From the NCBI GenBank assembly GCA_002633005.1, contig NMRA01000151.1, forward strand, positions 766,020 through 816,517: 50,498 bases of DNA, given 5' to 3'. Below the pieces are notes generated by a model. The model saw only the letters and a list, made by a program, of their open reading frames with translations. It was not told where the DNA came from and did not search any database. Position numbers and translations under genes: made by a program. Below, piece after piece: positions 12,001-26,100 of the stretch. Numbering within the stretch: position 1 is the stretch's first letter; the number at the start of each line of letters is the position of its first letter. Origin of the DNA: Phoronis australis (lineage: Eukaryota; Phoronida; Phoronidae).

Positions 12001-14104
12001 TGGTTGGTTGTCAATAACAGGCATTTCAAACTCCATAAAAGTTCATGTGTATCATTTGTGCTTTCGCTGTTTACGAGCACTTGTCACAATAATTTGGCAG
12101 TTAAAGTTCAACTTAACTGAGCATTGCCTTAGTGCCTCAAGACAATCAACTTCAAATAATATAAAATATGAATAAAGCAGGTTATTAAGCCAAACCTAGC
12201 TTTTATGAACTCCGTGTTCAAGGTACCTAAACTACACGGTCAACGGACTCATAAACACGGACACGGACGCATGAACACGACTCACGGACCTGCAAACACC
12301 ATCCACTGACTCACAAACACGGGAACGGACTCACAACACACGATCCATGCACCCAAATACACGGGACACCGACTCATATTCACGAGGAAACACAGTTAAC
12401 GGACCGCCAAACACGGGTCACGAAATGAGTCCGTGCCCCGTGTATTTGGGTGCGTGAATCGTGTTTTGTGAGTCCGTTCCTGTGTTTGTGAGTCAGTGGA
12501 CGGTGTTTGCAGGTCCGTGAGTCGTGTTTATGAGTCCGTTGACCGTGTAGTTTAGGTACCTTGATGTTGACCACAGAATAACCATAGAAAAGGAGTTCTT
12601 ACTAACTGTATTTCACAACAGTAGCAAATTAATTAACCAAACATTCCTTAACGCTGTTGTGTTTTTCGTTTTCAAAAACTGAGAATGTGGTTTACAAATC
12701 AATAGTTCTGGGATTTTTGTTTTGTAAATTGGCGAATTCAGTTTTAATTTATACTGTTTCAATGTCATAAATGACTAGTCCCTTTTACCAATGTCTTGCT
12801 GGATGCCATGTTAATAGTCTTTCAACTAGTGGAACAGCACTGTCTTCATCGCTCATCATTTGAGCACGTCAATAGCTAAGTGAGTTGTGACTAGATAACT
12901 CGTCATGGGTAATGAATTTTGTGGATGATAACTGAACCGAAAAAATATAAATTTATCACCCACTTAGTACGTACGGCAATAATGTGAATTCTGTTCAAAA
13001 CCTCTAGATTACTTTAATTTCATGTAAGAAGTTCAATTCCTTGAATTACATCCATATTTCATTGTCGTGGAAAACCAGTATGTTGAGAAATGAGAAATGG
13101 TTTATGTTTTTGGAATACTCGTGCAGTTTTCACCTTTTCTACTGTGCAAATCAAAACCAGTGTTCGCCTGAAGAGAAAATTCAACCTTAACTAGAATTAC
13201 AAAATTCATGCACATATTCAAATGTCCATTTCCACAGTGTGGGTTGTTGGTGTGTTAGTATTGGAATAAATGCCTTTATCAGGTACCAAACTGTCCTAAT
13301 TTTTATTGACTAGTCTCCCAATATTCAAACTCGGTATAAGTAAGCCACACACGTCGTGACAAAATTCAAACTTGATGCAGTGACGAGTCCAAACAGTTAG
13401 TGGAGAATACTGCTGAGAACAGAAAAGTTGTGCTCGACCACATACCTGCTGCGAAGTTTATACTTAGTGAATCGACCATGTTTTAGTATTTAGAGGTTAT
13501 CACCACATTGGCAGGTCCCTAGTGATGAGATCATCTCCAGCCATTTTGAAGAGTAGCCCTGCTGGGAGATAACATCAAAAGCTGATAAAATCTCATGAAC
13601 ATAGGTTTGAATGACAGACTATTAGTATGTTTGGGAAAGTTCCAAAACCTGAGATTGACTTTGTGTTGTTTACAAATACCATTTATTTTTTGTGAGGTGA
13701 GTGGGAAAATTTTTAGTATTTAGAGGTTATCACCACATTGGCAGGTCCCTAGTGATGAGATCATCTCCAGCCATTTTGAAGAGTAGCCCTGCTGGGAGAT
13801 AACATCAAAAGCTGATAAAATCTCATGAACATAGGTTTGAATGACAGACTATTAGTATGTTTGGGAAAGTTCCAAAACCTGAGATTGACTTTGTGTTGTT
13901 TACAAATACCATTTATTTTTTGTGAGGTGAGTGGGAAAATTTTTAGTATTTAGAGGTTATCACCACATTGGCAGGTCCCTAGTGATGAGATCATCTCCAG
14001 CCATTTTGAAGAGTAGCCCTGCTNAATCCTGCGGGTCGACTTTGCGGTTCCACCCGTTTGCCTCTGAGCGGTTTCACGTACTATTGAACTCTCTCTTCAA
14101 AGTT

Positions 14105-14142
<38 letters not shown>

Positions 14143-17100
14143 ACTCGTGTTGTATTTAGCCTTAGATGGAGTTTGCCACCCACTTTGGGCTGCAATCACA
14201 AGCAACCCGACTCCCAGAGTCCCAGGACGCTCCGGGCAGGACCGACGGTCGCCAGTACAGGCCTAACACCCACTGTGGGAAAGGCCCCGATCAGGAGGAC
14301 TTGGGCGACCGTGCGGCCCGGCAGGGGCTGTCCTAAACGCCACAGTTCCCGCCGGCTGTACGCCGGGGGATTCGGCGCTGGGCTGTTCCCGCTTCACTCG
14401 CCGTTACTGAGGGAATCCTTGTTAGTTTCTTTTCCTCCGCTTAATGATATGCTTAAATTCAGCGGGTAGTCACGTCTGATCTGAGGTCGAAGTCGAGATT
14501 AGCTAGCTTCGCGNAAAACATGCTTTCTCAGCGCTCGACGCTTAGGTTATCTTCAAGTCGCATTTGGCAACCTGTCAAAAATCCCAGGTCTCCAAAACTG
14601 AAAATTCTAGACCACCACATGATATCTAAGGGTTTCAACTAAAAAAGTTTGCATGATCGAAACGCTACCAATTCTCTTGCGCATACCTCCGTAAGTGCAT
14701 AAATGTTCGTTACGTACATTCATTCTCTCACTCAACTCCTCCCACCGACAAATGAACATGGAACGCAGACAGCTGCATGGACTTGTGGCGCAAATTTCAC
14801 CATCTTGCCTGATTTTTGCTGTCTGTTTACTTCTTGTAATTTAAGTGCCCAGTCTTAATGCTGTCTACTATGGTGTCAAATACACTAATTTCACAAAATA
14901 AATGAACAATTTTGAATCAAGGGTAATGAATCTAGGAAAAGTGTAGTAATTTAAAGCTTGGTAGTCAACATGAACTTTGAAACAAATTTAGAGGGAATTA
15001 ATGTCTTTGTGTTACACAGGGGTGTATTTTTGGGTATTTAAGTACTAGCGAATCAAGTACGTTTGATTGGGAAAAGTTGTCACTGTTGGTGGTGGTAATC
15101 GGAACCTTTTTAGAATCGGTTAATTGAAAGGTTTTCCGATTTGAGACTTGACCACATTTGACGAGACGCATGTTTTGTGTGAATTTTATGTCAGTCACTT
15201 TTGAATCAGTCCACTTGTTTACTGCGAAATAACTGTGCGCTTTCAACTTCGATCCAAGGCCTAGCTTGGGAGCACTTGGGGAAAAGGGCCAAAAAAAATC
15301 AATAAGACAAGTCCATAGACAGCAAATGTTATGTATAGCCTTTACTACAGTCTGATGAAACTCTGCAATGATCAAAGCAATTTACCCTGCAATGGTATGA
15401 TAATGACTTGAAGGCTTACCTTTGATGTTGATAATGAGGGGAATAGTTTATATAACGCTTTAGTGTAATTCATATTAGGGCTTGGATTGGTTCATTCATT
15501 ACCAGATTGGGTGTAAAAAGTGTCTGTTTTTTATCGGAAGTTCAGTGAAATTACGCTCTTTTCTGTGAACACACAAAACAGTAACGCATGTAGGCCGTAG
15601 ACTCCAATGCATGTAACTTGTACCAGGTTTTTATGAAGATTTTAAGGTTATGTACAACCTTACTGAGGAACATTAATTAAAAGCCAATTACCAGAAAAAC
15701 TTGAGGCTGTGTCAACCAGTAAAAGTACATATTTTCTGAAAGAAGAATGTTCAGGGATTGTAAAAATAAATTTTATACTTAAGTGTCATTGTTATTATAA
15801 CGTGACCACCATATTTTCATTTTTAACAAAGGTACATTCATAATGCAAATACCCTTTGGTTGATTTTAATGAAACGTTTAAATGAAAACTTGCCAATGTC
15901 TCTCAAAATCTGTTAGCAATTTTTGATTACTTATTTTCTATGCCAACTTAACTCTCAAAAACATAAGGCATTTTTGTAAACAAAACAATGGTCATATTTG
16001 TCTCTTTTTTACATTACAATAAAACTAGGACTTTAAAAGAAAAATCCCAACAGGTCTTTTGAGATTAATAAATAAATATTAATATTGGAAGTTTTAGTGA
16101 AATCTACTGTACAGTTTTCGAGAACTCGTGTTCCTGAGATGAGACTGTAGATCGATTTGCCGAAGCCCAGAAAAAGTGGAAAATATCTTTAATATCTGAC
16201 ACTTTTCGTTAAATTCGGGGAGAACTTGTTTTTGGTCAATATAACCTATACATGTCTTAACCACGTTTGCTATTTCAACATTCACTCGCAGTGTCAACTA
16301 AATTTGTAGTGTGTTATTAACTTTATCATCTCTGAAACACTTTCATTTTGTACTCGGGATTTCATGCACCTTGACTCAGCTAGGTCGAAAGGCAGAATCA
16401 GCTGTAAGTAGGTCAACAGTTCATTATACACACTACGCGCTGGGGGACTGATATCAAGAAACCAAGTACGAAATGGGTAATAAAAGTCGAGTTGGTGGTC
16501 AATTAAAGTGTGTAGTGAGCACGATATCAAAACAGCGAAACATCAAATTACTGATGAAATTAATGAATTTGGGTAAGGATTTATATTTTTTACAACTTGC
16601 TGCGTTGGTGAACTCAAAGTCACAATATATTTTGAACTCCTTAGAAAAACGATACCATCCCCAACCACTCTGAAAATTTGCTCGCCTCCTGATTCCTGCA
16701 TGACCTGCCAATGAACTTCCAGTCACCCTGCCCTTTTATAGTCGCATTGGTGGTGGGGCTAGTGGCGAAGTAGTGTCCCTGAACAGTTGCAAAGTACGTA
16801 ATTTTTGTTGCTAGATGGTGATTCAGTAGCTGGTGACAGCGTGTTCGCATTCTCAATTTAATGTAGTTTGGGAAGGGTGGTTCCAGCATTTTTATTAACT
16901 CTGTGACCATTATGCCACTACAGTTGTGCTGTGGGAGATTCAAACGATTCACCCTCATCTTGCTCTCAACAACTAAAAATTGGGTCATGTTGAGAGGTTT
17001 TTGTGCTCTCGCAATTCTAAAGAGTTGTAGTGTGTTCCCTATTGTACTTGGGTGTATGCCCCTGGCCAACTCTGTTCTTTGTTAATAGTTAGCATTGTCT

Positions 17101-20100
17101 TGTTTTCACCCACTTTTAACGTTTGACAAAAGTAACTTTCTTTGCTGTTCTTGTTACATAGGAATGTGGTACCTATATGAATGGTGTGTTGTCAACATGA
17201 TTTTTATCTGACTCTCTAGCTCAATCCAACACTTAACGCAGCTTTTTTTCTGTTCTGTTCTGTTCTGTTATTAGATTTTGTTTCAAGATATCACACTGAA
17301 AGATTTTTCTACTGTTTGCACATCTCTTCCTGCAGTGGTGTCTTGTGTTTTCATCATTACAGGAACATTACTAGAACATTTTGTTTCAAAGTTTTCAATT
17401 AGTGGTTTTATTGTCACACTGATTTATGTATGTGAACGCTAGTAACCTCACTATTGTGTCCCACTGAACCAAATTGTTGAGTACCTGACTCTTAGCTAGT
17501 CTCCTTATTCACCCATGTATGTATGTGGGTCCATTTTGCAGTCATTCCAGTCTGGCATCCACTGCTGTATTTCCAAAATCCGTGATGGATGTTCAGAAAA
17601 TTATGCAGACCTGTTTTTTTCCTGGGTGGGACGGCATGAGCTAATTTTCAGATGGATCCGACAGACCTGTGTGCCCCCTAGTGGCAATGTCAAAGTTTCT
17701 TGATGCATTTTCAGTGTTTTCTACTGTAGAAGATTTAACCTGATTGGGAATTACAAAATTCATGTACATTTTTGAAAGTCTATGTCCATTGCGTGGTGAG
17801 GTTACGTTTTTACTACCTGAATTTCTAATTATACGCCCACCCACAAGTACGCCCATGGGCGTTTTTTTAAGAAATTTTCCAAAATCATGTTCATGGACAT
17901 TTTAAATCTTTGCGTGTTTTGAAAATCTGATGGATTGCTCTAAGACACGTATGTACTATGTTCTGATGTAAAATTTTTGTTATTTTGGCAATGCATTATG
18001 TGATTTCACTCAAATGATTTAACGCAATGTTTGGTGACTTTGTTGATATTAGCACAGTATGAAGGACAGTTTTAATGCACTGTGTTTGCTGAATGCGAAA
18101 TATGTATGAATGATTTACAAATAAAATTCTTACCATAGAGACTCAACTGCTTACATTAGAAAGGAGGACGTGTTGGAAACAGCGTCATAAAATTTTGGTC
18201 ACTGTTTTTAAAAATATGCTCCCTTTCTAAACATTTGCCCCCCCCCTTTCCAAAAATACACTCGAGGTATATTCGGTTTTATTTAAGGTTTTTGAAAGGT
18301 GGTTTTTCAAATATCTGCCCCTGGGTTTATTTTCGGAAATTCCAGGCCTGTATTTCATGGAAATATTTGCCAGAGATATCTGCCACCAAGCTGCAAAGGT
18401 TTTTTAGCATTATAAAATAGTTTCTTACTTATTGGAAAAATGTGATGATAAAAATACATGTAAAAACCTGTTAAAGGGAGAGAAGAAATATATGTTATTG
18501 CCTGCAATGGAATCAATTTTTATTCTATGTGCAGTTATTTAGTGACAGTTCTTTTTTGCCTGGTGGCCTTCACTGGAAATAAACTTACCATAATATTCCG
18601 TCCTATTAAAAATCAAACCTAAAGGTCCCTGTCCAATGCATGGGACTGCATGGGGCTTTTAATAGTGCCGAGTACATTTTGGTCTCAATTTGTTTTTTTT
18701 TTTATTTCTAAGTTAGAAACTGTTGCAGTCGTTGAATTTCAGAGGAATTGAATTGGTGTCATACATGTTTTGACGAAGTCACTGGCATGTTTTACTATTT
18801 CTACATTGCCATGTTCTTGGCATGTTTCTTAAAGAATGTTAACATTAAACAAAACGTTTATTTCCAAAGTGATGTTGTTGCTTAAAACTGTCTTCACTCG
18901 TTTCCAGGTGAGAGCTACCTCGTTAGTGCCCAGTTGAATACATTTGACGGCAGCTTCCAGGACGGTTACTTCATTAAAAACCTGGTGGGAACCAACCTGG
19001 CTAACTACAGCAGTGATCAGAGCTCGGTAAGTTTGAGAATTAGATGTACGTTGTTCTCAAAGTGAGACTAGCATGTCTGTGTGCGCACGTGTGTGGGTGA
19101 ATACTGATCAGGTTTTAGGTGTACCCAGAAATGAACAGTTTTCAATGGTTACGATGTTTAGTTATTAGATGGCTGGTCATTTTTATCTGGGACCGCTAAG
19201 ATCACACAGCTAATACTGTAGTCCATTTCATGAAAACTGACCAGCAGTTAAAATTTAAGGCCAAAAATTCATCTTATGTTAAGACTGGAAATCTAGCTCG
19301 AAGTTAAGACCATCGAAAAGGTCGTTTCATGACTTAAATCAGTTTATGGTCTTAAGTCTTAACTTGGCAGAACTAAATATGGGTTTTGACATAGGTGGGC
19401 ATACAAACTACGCTTTCACCACGTGTTACGAATTCAAAAACTAAGCAAGGCAGTGTGTGGAATGCTATTTCAAGAATAATGTTGGCCTTGAAACGCCAAG
19501 TGTGATTTATTTACGAGATTTTGAATTTAGTGGGATCCTGTTTACATGTGGAGACCCTGGTATGACTGGAAAATATCTTTCACATTTGAGAACGTATATC
19601 ACACTGCATTGTGGTTACAAGTCTGCACTGCTTTGTCAGTCCTTGAATCAACATCAGATGATCTTCAATATACCACTATGTTTATTAGTTTCATTTATAA
19701 ATTGTTTACAGCACAGATATAATGCTTCGCGGTTTCTGGGTTTGTTATTATTTCTTTGTATATTCTGTGTATTCTTCAATAAATATATATCACTTAAAAA
19801 AAAAATCTTCAATTTGACGTTGGACATTAGATTATGAAAAATGTCGACAAAATTTGTTCAGCGTTTCACTGTGGTGATAGCTGTAAATTTTGGTCATTTA
19901 GACCATAAGTGCAATTTTAAGCCAACTCCACAGCAGGTCTATGGTTAGACCAATTTCGGCCTTAATTTTGGTCTTAAGAAATTGCATGAAATTAGGACAA
20001 AACATTTTGGTCTTAAGTTAGCCGTATTTTAATCTAAGTTAAGACAGAAAAAGTTCAGGGTGCCTCTGATGACTCACTGTCTCGCCTGGTTTGGTTTCAG

Positions 20101-23100
20101 ATTTTTGCTTTTCCTTTTCTTGACATCTCTTTGTTATTTGGAAGTAAATTGTTGTCATCACCAGTGTAAATGGGGAAGAACCTATTAAAGTACACCAATG
20201 GAATGGACTGGGGACTGACCAAGAATTAAATTACATCTGACCATGATGTGACCTTGTTGTATTGCTCATGTTTTAGACTGCCTGGCCACAATTATTGTCC
20301 TCTGAGGACAGGGGAAGCACAACTAACCCCTAGTGATTAGTGTTAAACTGAGTTGAACCTAGTGCTTGGCCTCATAAGCTTGTCATCCTGCTTTCTGTCT
20401 GTCCTAACTGGACAATGGTCATTCAGAAACCACTGCACTTCATGTCTCCAAACTACCTGTCAGTGTCCTGCCTAATTGAATAATTTCTAAATTATGACAT
20501 TCAAATTTGCTACACTGAGGAGCCTCCAGGCTTTGTCAGGCTGTCTTTGTGTTCATCTCCAGGTGGGAATGAACAAGAGGATGGCATAGGTAGGAATATT
20601 GATTTTCACTGGTTTGCATTGAGTGGACCCTTCAACATGCTGTTCTGTGGCTGGTGTTGCTGGCACACGGATGAAATAATTGAGATTCCTATGGTGAAAA
20701 CATGGCAAACTCTGCAAATGTCTGCCAGAGATCGCCTGACTGGCAATTCTTTTTCTCAAATGAAAAATTATGTAGTCGTTTGTATCTGATTCAAGTGAAC
20801 AACAAATTTAAAGGCAATCTACATTCTGCATTCTGGCAAAACCCAACAGCTGGATAGTGAAGCAGTTATGTAACTTGGTTGTATCAAAAGATTAGTGTGG
20901 TTTCCTATACTATTGCTTACCTGTCAGTCATTACTGCAGGCCCCAACATTGGAAAACACCACTTTGCGAAAAATAAAACAAATTTATTGTTCAATCATGA
21001 TTTTAATCAAAGAGAAAACCAAATATAAAATATGCGTAATATGAATGGGAAAGCCAAAACATCTTGTCGCCAACTAATTCATCTTTCAGGAAGTGATTTT
21101 CTAGATGACCTAACAGACCAAACTCAAAATTGTCAAATTTATGAAACCTAATGCTATGTAACAGATCTTTAGACTTTAAATGAAAATTGCCATAAGTGTA
21201 GGATAGATATTAACGAGAGTGTTTATTCTGTTGGTAAAAAGGCCTTGAGCAGATTGTTCTACAGTGTGAAAGTATGTCAGTGAAAAGTAATTAAATAACT
21301 GTTATACCTTAAAATCAGGTGTTTCGCCCTCAGGTAGAAAACCTGTGTTGGTACTAAAAGCCTGTGTTGATAAGGTGACTACCTTTCCTAACTCTGGTAA
21401 ATCAGGTACCTACTATGTTGTAATCCCTTGATTTACTCTGTCAGATATCTATTGATAATAGTCATTGTGAGAGCAAGCTTACATGGTTATTTAACTGCTC
21501 TGAGGACAATATTTGACCTTTACCACATGTTCAACAAAAGAGCAGCTAAGGGCTATTATTAAAACAAAGTGCAAAAGCTGCCTTTTAATTTAGCAGATTG
21601 GCTTTTGGTTGCTGTAAGCAGACTGGCTATGGTGTCGTATTTCAGAGGATGTTAGTTCTTGTTCAAATGAGATGATCTGCAGTGTTAGTAGCCTTGCCAC
21701 AGCCGAATTATGTGCAGAATTTGTAGGTTGAAACTTGGTGTGATTAACACATTACAATTTTAAAACATTACATATATAGCGTACTGTTTGGCGAGTAGCA
21801 GTTCGCTAAATTTGACATCAGATTCAGGCCTAGGCCATAAAAAATAAAGTCATCTTGTCCAGAGTTAAAATTGCCCTATTTTTTAAATAGGGTGCGTTTC
21901 AGAAAAATTCACCTTTTGCATTAGCTCAACCAACAAACCTGTTGTCAAATGTCGACCATTTTTTTCAGTTTAGTGGTTTGTTAATTATAAATGGAAGAAT
22001 ATAATAATAACATATTAGTTTAGTCATGCACTCACCCATGTACAGAGTGGGTAATTTTGCTGTCTTTCCAGTGATTCTTGAATGTGGGACGGCCAATAAT
22101 GTCTATTTCTAGACTTTGAGTGAGATCAACTCCAACCTGGACCAAAATATTTATTTTTTACTGTCCTCAATAAGAAAGTTTTTACCTGTTCGTATTAAAA
22201 CTTTTACAGTGAACTTAAGCTCTCAGAAACCTGAGCATAGAGGATTGCCAATTTCCATTGTTAATTTATGGGTGCTACAAACTTGGGGTTGCCAGACTAA
22301 TTGGTTTTTATTATGCTTTTTTCAAGTGGATAATTGATTTGAGGATGTGGTAATTGATGTACTGTGTTGGTTCAAGCTTAAAGTCCCTACAAAATGAGCC
22401 AACTGCCTTTTAGATATGTTAAATACATGTACTTATGTGCAACATATCTTTGTTTCAGTTTTATTTCACACAACCACTAACTAATTACTACGCATTTTGT
22501 GCCCCCCATGTTATGTGCCCCCATCAAAAACCCCTTTTATTCTCTGGAGGAATCACAGTAGACTGGCCTATTGACATCATTGTTGAGAGCAAGCAATACA
22601 TTACCAGGCTAACCACAACCTGTAGTGAGCACCTGATCAGCTGCTGGGACAGTAAAAAACAAAGTAGTTTGCTCAAGGAACGTCACCAATTAGAAACATC
22701 GCCGACGTTAGGCATCAATGTCGACTGATAATGCAATATTACTAAGCAAAACAACGGTGTCAGGTAAAGCACCCTTCGAACCGAACAGCGGCATAGATCT
22801 CGGATAGGGACTGCTATTGATTCACTCACGACCCACGACGAACCAATTTTCGAAGTATTTGCACCCACGTAAAAGGTCCTACAACAGCTACGTTTCGTAC
22901 TGAATCTGACAACGGCAAACTTACCGAACTCAGTGGTGGAAAAAATACTTATTTTTCACGTAAGATGTCTTGATTATCCACTAACAATATCCTCAGCAAT
23001 ATATCATCGCGACATGGTCGGTACCATTTTATACGGTCGTGGCTCAGAAATGTCGTCAATTAATGGTGTGGGTGAATGTAGCCTATGTCTCGTTTTTATC

Positions 23101-26100
23101 GCAAAAAACAAACGTAAAGATGACAACCCTTGGCTATTACTTGCCAAACGACGGTCACAACTTGTCTTGCATTAGAGTAAAAGTAAGTCGACAACAAATT
23201 CTCAAGCCCTCTTTTCTGGGACAGCACGCGCGACATATATATGAGTCATCTGTCACTCACATGTTGCAGCAAATGTATCACATACTCCAGCGGTGGAACG
23301 TAGAGGTGTACACCTCCCAAGTCGCACATCAAAAGAGTACGCCGGCCGTTCTAAATAAAATATTGCACTGGCTTGGCTCGATTAAGTGCTTGGGTGCTGC
23401 ATATACTCGAATGCATGTGACCATAAGATAGCGCTGATTCAACTTGAGTCTTGTGGCACATTCTTTGAAATTAACATCGGGAAAGGGTGTACTTACAAAC
23501 CTCGCACGTGAACGTCAGGCAGTACGGCTTTGGGTACACTTTGGAGGCACGCACTGAAAAAAGTGTGCAGTCAGCATGTCGATGGGTTGTGCTATGATGG
23601 GAACGGCGTATTTCCCCGACTTCAAAGTATAAAATGCCTTGTGCAATTGGTCTTTCAAATCGAACAATAGTTTAAATATGACAATCTATTCGCAGCGCTA
23701 ACTTTGTCCTTTTTGCTCAATATTTTGTTTCCACCCGCAATCGCTTAGATTTTCCTGCAGGTCTCACTAATCGGCGTGCAGCTAGCTGCGTCGGTTACGG
23801 GTTAAGTTTCGTATGCCTTGAGTAAAATGCTTTTGTCTTCAAATGACGGTCCATAGCGAGTTCCGTGACAGTTGGCCGGTAAGTTTCCCCTTCTGTTTCA
23901 CTTTACTCGGATTCCTCTGGCTTGAACATACACGGCGCTAATCCATCCAAACTTTGTTTCTACATTTTTTTAATCTGCGTCGATTAGAACGAGCGCCACC
24001 TAAAGTTTTTTTCGGCGCTAAATGGGGTTCATGATGGGGTCGTACGATAGTAATTGGCGTAATTAGCTAATGCCAGGAGTAAAGGGAGGGATGATATGTT
24101 TGTGTCGATCACTGATACATATATTTGGCCGTTATGTAGGGTCTTTAAAACTTGAGGGGTGGACGTTAAGCTGAACATGTGCACCTAAAAACAAAATTTT
24201 TGAGAAGTCATTGGGTGGCTGTGCCAATGATATTTCAAGATAACCCTCAGGGGACTACATGGGTCTTGCACTTCACGTGCTCTACTCAAAAGCATCGGCA
24301 GATCGTAGTCTATGTAGTTAGGTCAGAGTGGAATGATCACACACAGTAGTTCAGAAGGTAATAGTCAGTTATAGCGTTCCTGTATTTTGGGAACCAATTT
24401 GATGTAAGTTATTTATTGATGAAAACTGGTTCTCAAAATTCAGCCACATTTTATCCTACCATTACCGTTCAGAGCGTTTTGCAAGTTAAGTACAAAATTC
24501 AAAATGTGCTGGATAGATAATGTATAGTTTTTTTGTTGAATAGTTTATTTTGATATTAATGTCTTTTTGTAATCAAAATTTACTTAACTTCCATTTTCCC
24601 TAAGTTGCTGTTCAATACTTTTGTTTGACAATTGCTAAACCAACTTTCCTTTTGACTGTCTATTGGGAAACATCCCTGTTGTAAATTATATTAATGTACT
24701 TCCTAACATGGGCCTACATGTCACTTTCACATAACATAGGCCTAAGTGTCAATTTCACAAAACCGATAATGACACGTTCACCTCTGATTTTCTGCTTAGT
24801 TCAAAAGCTTTCAATCTCAATTTAAAATGGTTCTTTGCTAAACTGTTTTTCGTGAACTCATGAAATGCCAATTTTCACCTCATTTTTGACTGTTCTTCAT
24901 GAGCCGACCGTTGCAAGATTGGTCTCACCACCTGGTTACTTGGGTATTTTCTGCCCCAAATAAAAAGGCTGATTGTTACTTGGAGTGGAGCATGTATTGT
25001 ACTTTTTGGAAATCTAAAATTTTCATGAGCTGGTCATTCACCAAGACACATGCACCTACAAGAAAGTTTTCATGGTCATATAAATTGGGGGTGGGCGAGC
25101 AAGTGAAAATTTGGAAGTTCCAGAAATAAGCAGTGAGTCGACCATTGGTGATAATGCATTCAAGCACAGTTAATCGTATGGTGAATACAGGGGCTGATAT
25201 TGGCCCACTATAGTGGACCAGTTACTTGTAAAGAAGCATTATCCAGGGCGATTGTTTTATACCATCAAGTAGTCTTTTGATTATCAAATAAACTGCTTTG
25301 TATGGCTTTGATGTGTCTGGTATCTGAATGTAAATAAAAGGAGATTTGGATGACACAGTCAGAAGTGATAGGCTGCCCTTTGATGTCTGCATCAAGAGAA
25401 TTCCTTGCTCAGTTGCCAGCTACTTGACCCAGTCTCTGCAGCTGGATCCAGCTTGTGTAGCCAGTCTTTGATGTGCCAGATTAGTCCACACAACATCACA
25501 TGCCTGCTGAGACTTTTAATGCATTCTTTTAATCCCACAGTAGTTAACATCCCTGCAGGGTTGGCCTTGGTTGTCTGAGCTTTGTTGTCTTTGAGAAGAG
25601 CTCAGGGTTTGCAGTGATCAAAGGAGGTTGATGCTCATTCAAGTAAAGCTCCTAGCAGTGCCTCTTAAGACCAAAGCTTGTTTCCAACAAACAGGTGACC
25701 GCTTTTTTACTGCCAAAATGTCAAATGATTATGAAATTGGCTATCCCTATCTAGCAACTAGTCTGGAGTCCCATCCACACACAGCTTAGTAGAGCCTACC
25801 CTTCCCATCCACACACAGCCTACCCTAGAACAACTGGCACTAGTGCGACTTACCTTACTTTTAAGTATATATCCGATAACTAGGATAAGGTGGAAGTTGT
25901 CGCTCTGTGCTTGACACTGAACAACAGTACGGCGCAGAAAAGAAAACCCGTCTGTACATGTAACTGTGACAATTTCTTCCGCCTTTCCCCACTTTTGCTG
26001 TCACACATCGATTACATGTGGCGCAAGTTACCCTAGAACGAGTTATCCCACCTCGATGATGTGGAGTTAGTTGTCACAAGTGGGGTTAGTTACACCAGTT

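Larger units (their letters stand above)
11417..18907 (+). other. nkd: nkd intron 2 (7.5 kb), with foldback repeat and assembly joins
   Basis: Donor GTAAGA, acceptor CTCGTTTCCAG. Contains the foldback repeat 12218-12564, the 230-bp tandem 13481-14023 and the N-flanked rDNA 14025-14513. Two patches share wording (about 13190-13240 and 17745-17800, both with GAATTACAAAATTCATG). A (TTCTG)n run lies near 17250-17270. Two minus-strand open frames of 125 and 142 codons (14998-15375, 16641-17069) show no recognisable domain. Confidence 0.7.

Noticed and set aside
12218-12564. CRISPR-like array of short spaced repeats
   Set aside because: The repeats are degenerate, of uneven spacing, arranged as a long inverted repeat in an animal intron, with no cas genes.
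13931-14469. Open frames of 111 and 98 codons on the plus strand
   Set aside because: These are translations of the antisense of 28S rRNA plus the 230-bp repeat, not proteins.
14998-15375. 125-codon open frame on the minus strand
   Set aside because: No recognisable motif and no flanking gene structure; AT-rich intron sequence.
16641-17069. 142-codon open frame on the minus strand
   Set aside because: No domain, coding bias or splice context that I recognise; a frame of this length is expected by chance in 50 kb. It could be part of an unknown repeat, which a library search would show.
18228-18400. Possible duplicated exon around the C-rich stretch
   Set aside because: No family motif and no in-phase splice pair; the repeated TTTTTCAAATAT / AAATATTTGCC words look like AT-rich background.
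19457-19837. 126-codon open frame in intron 3
   Set aside because: Ends in a low-complexity F/K-rich stretch over a poly-A run and lacks any motif; looks like intron noise.
23039-23431. 130-codon open frame in the CpG-retaining island
   Set aside because: The translation resembles no family I know, has no splice sites in phase with nkd, and overlaps another open frame in a second phase.
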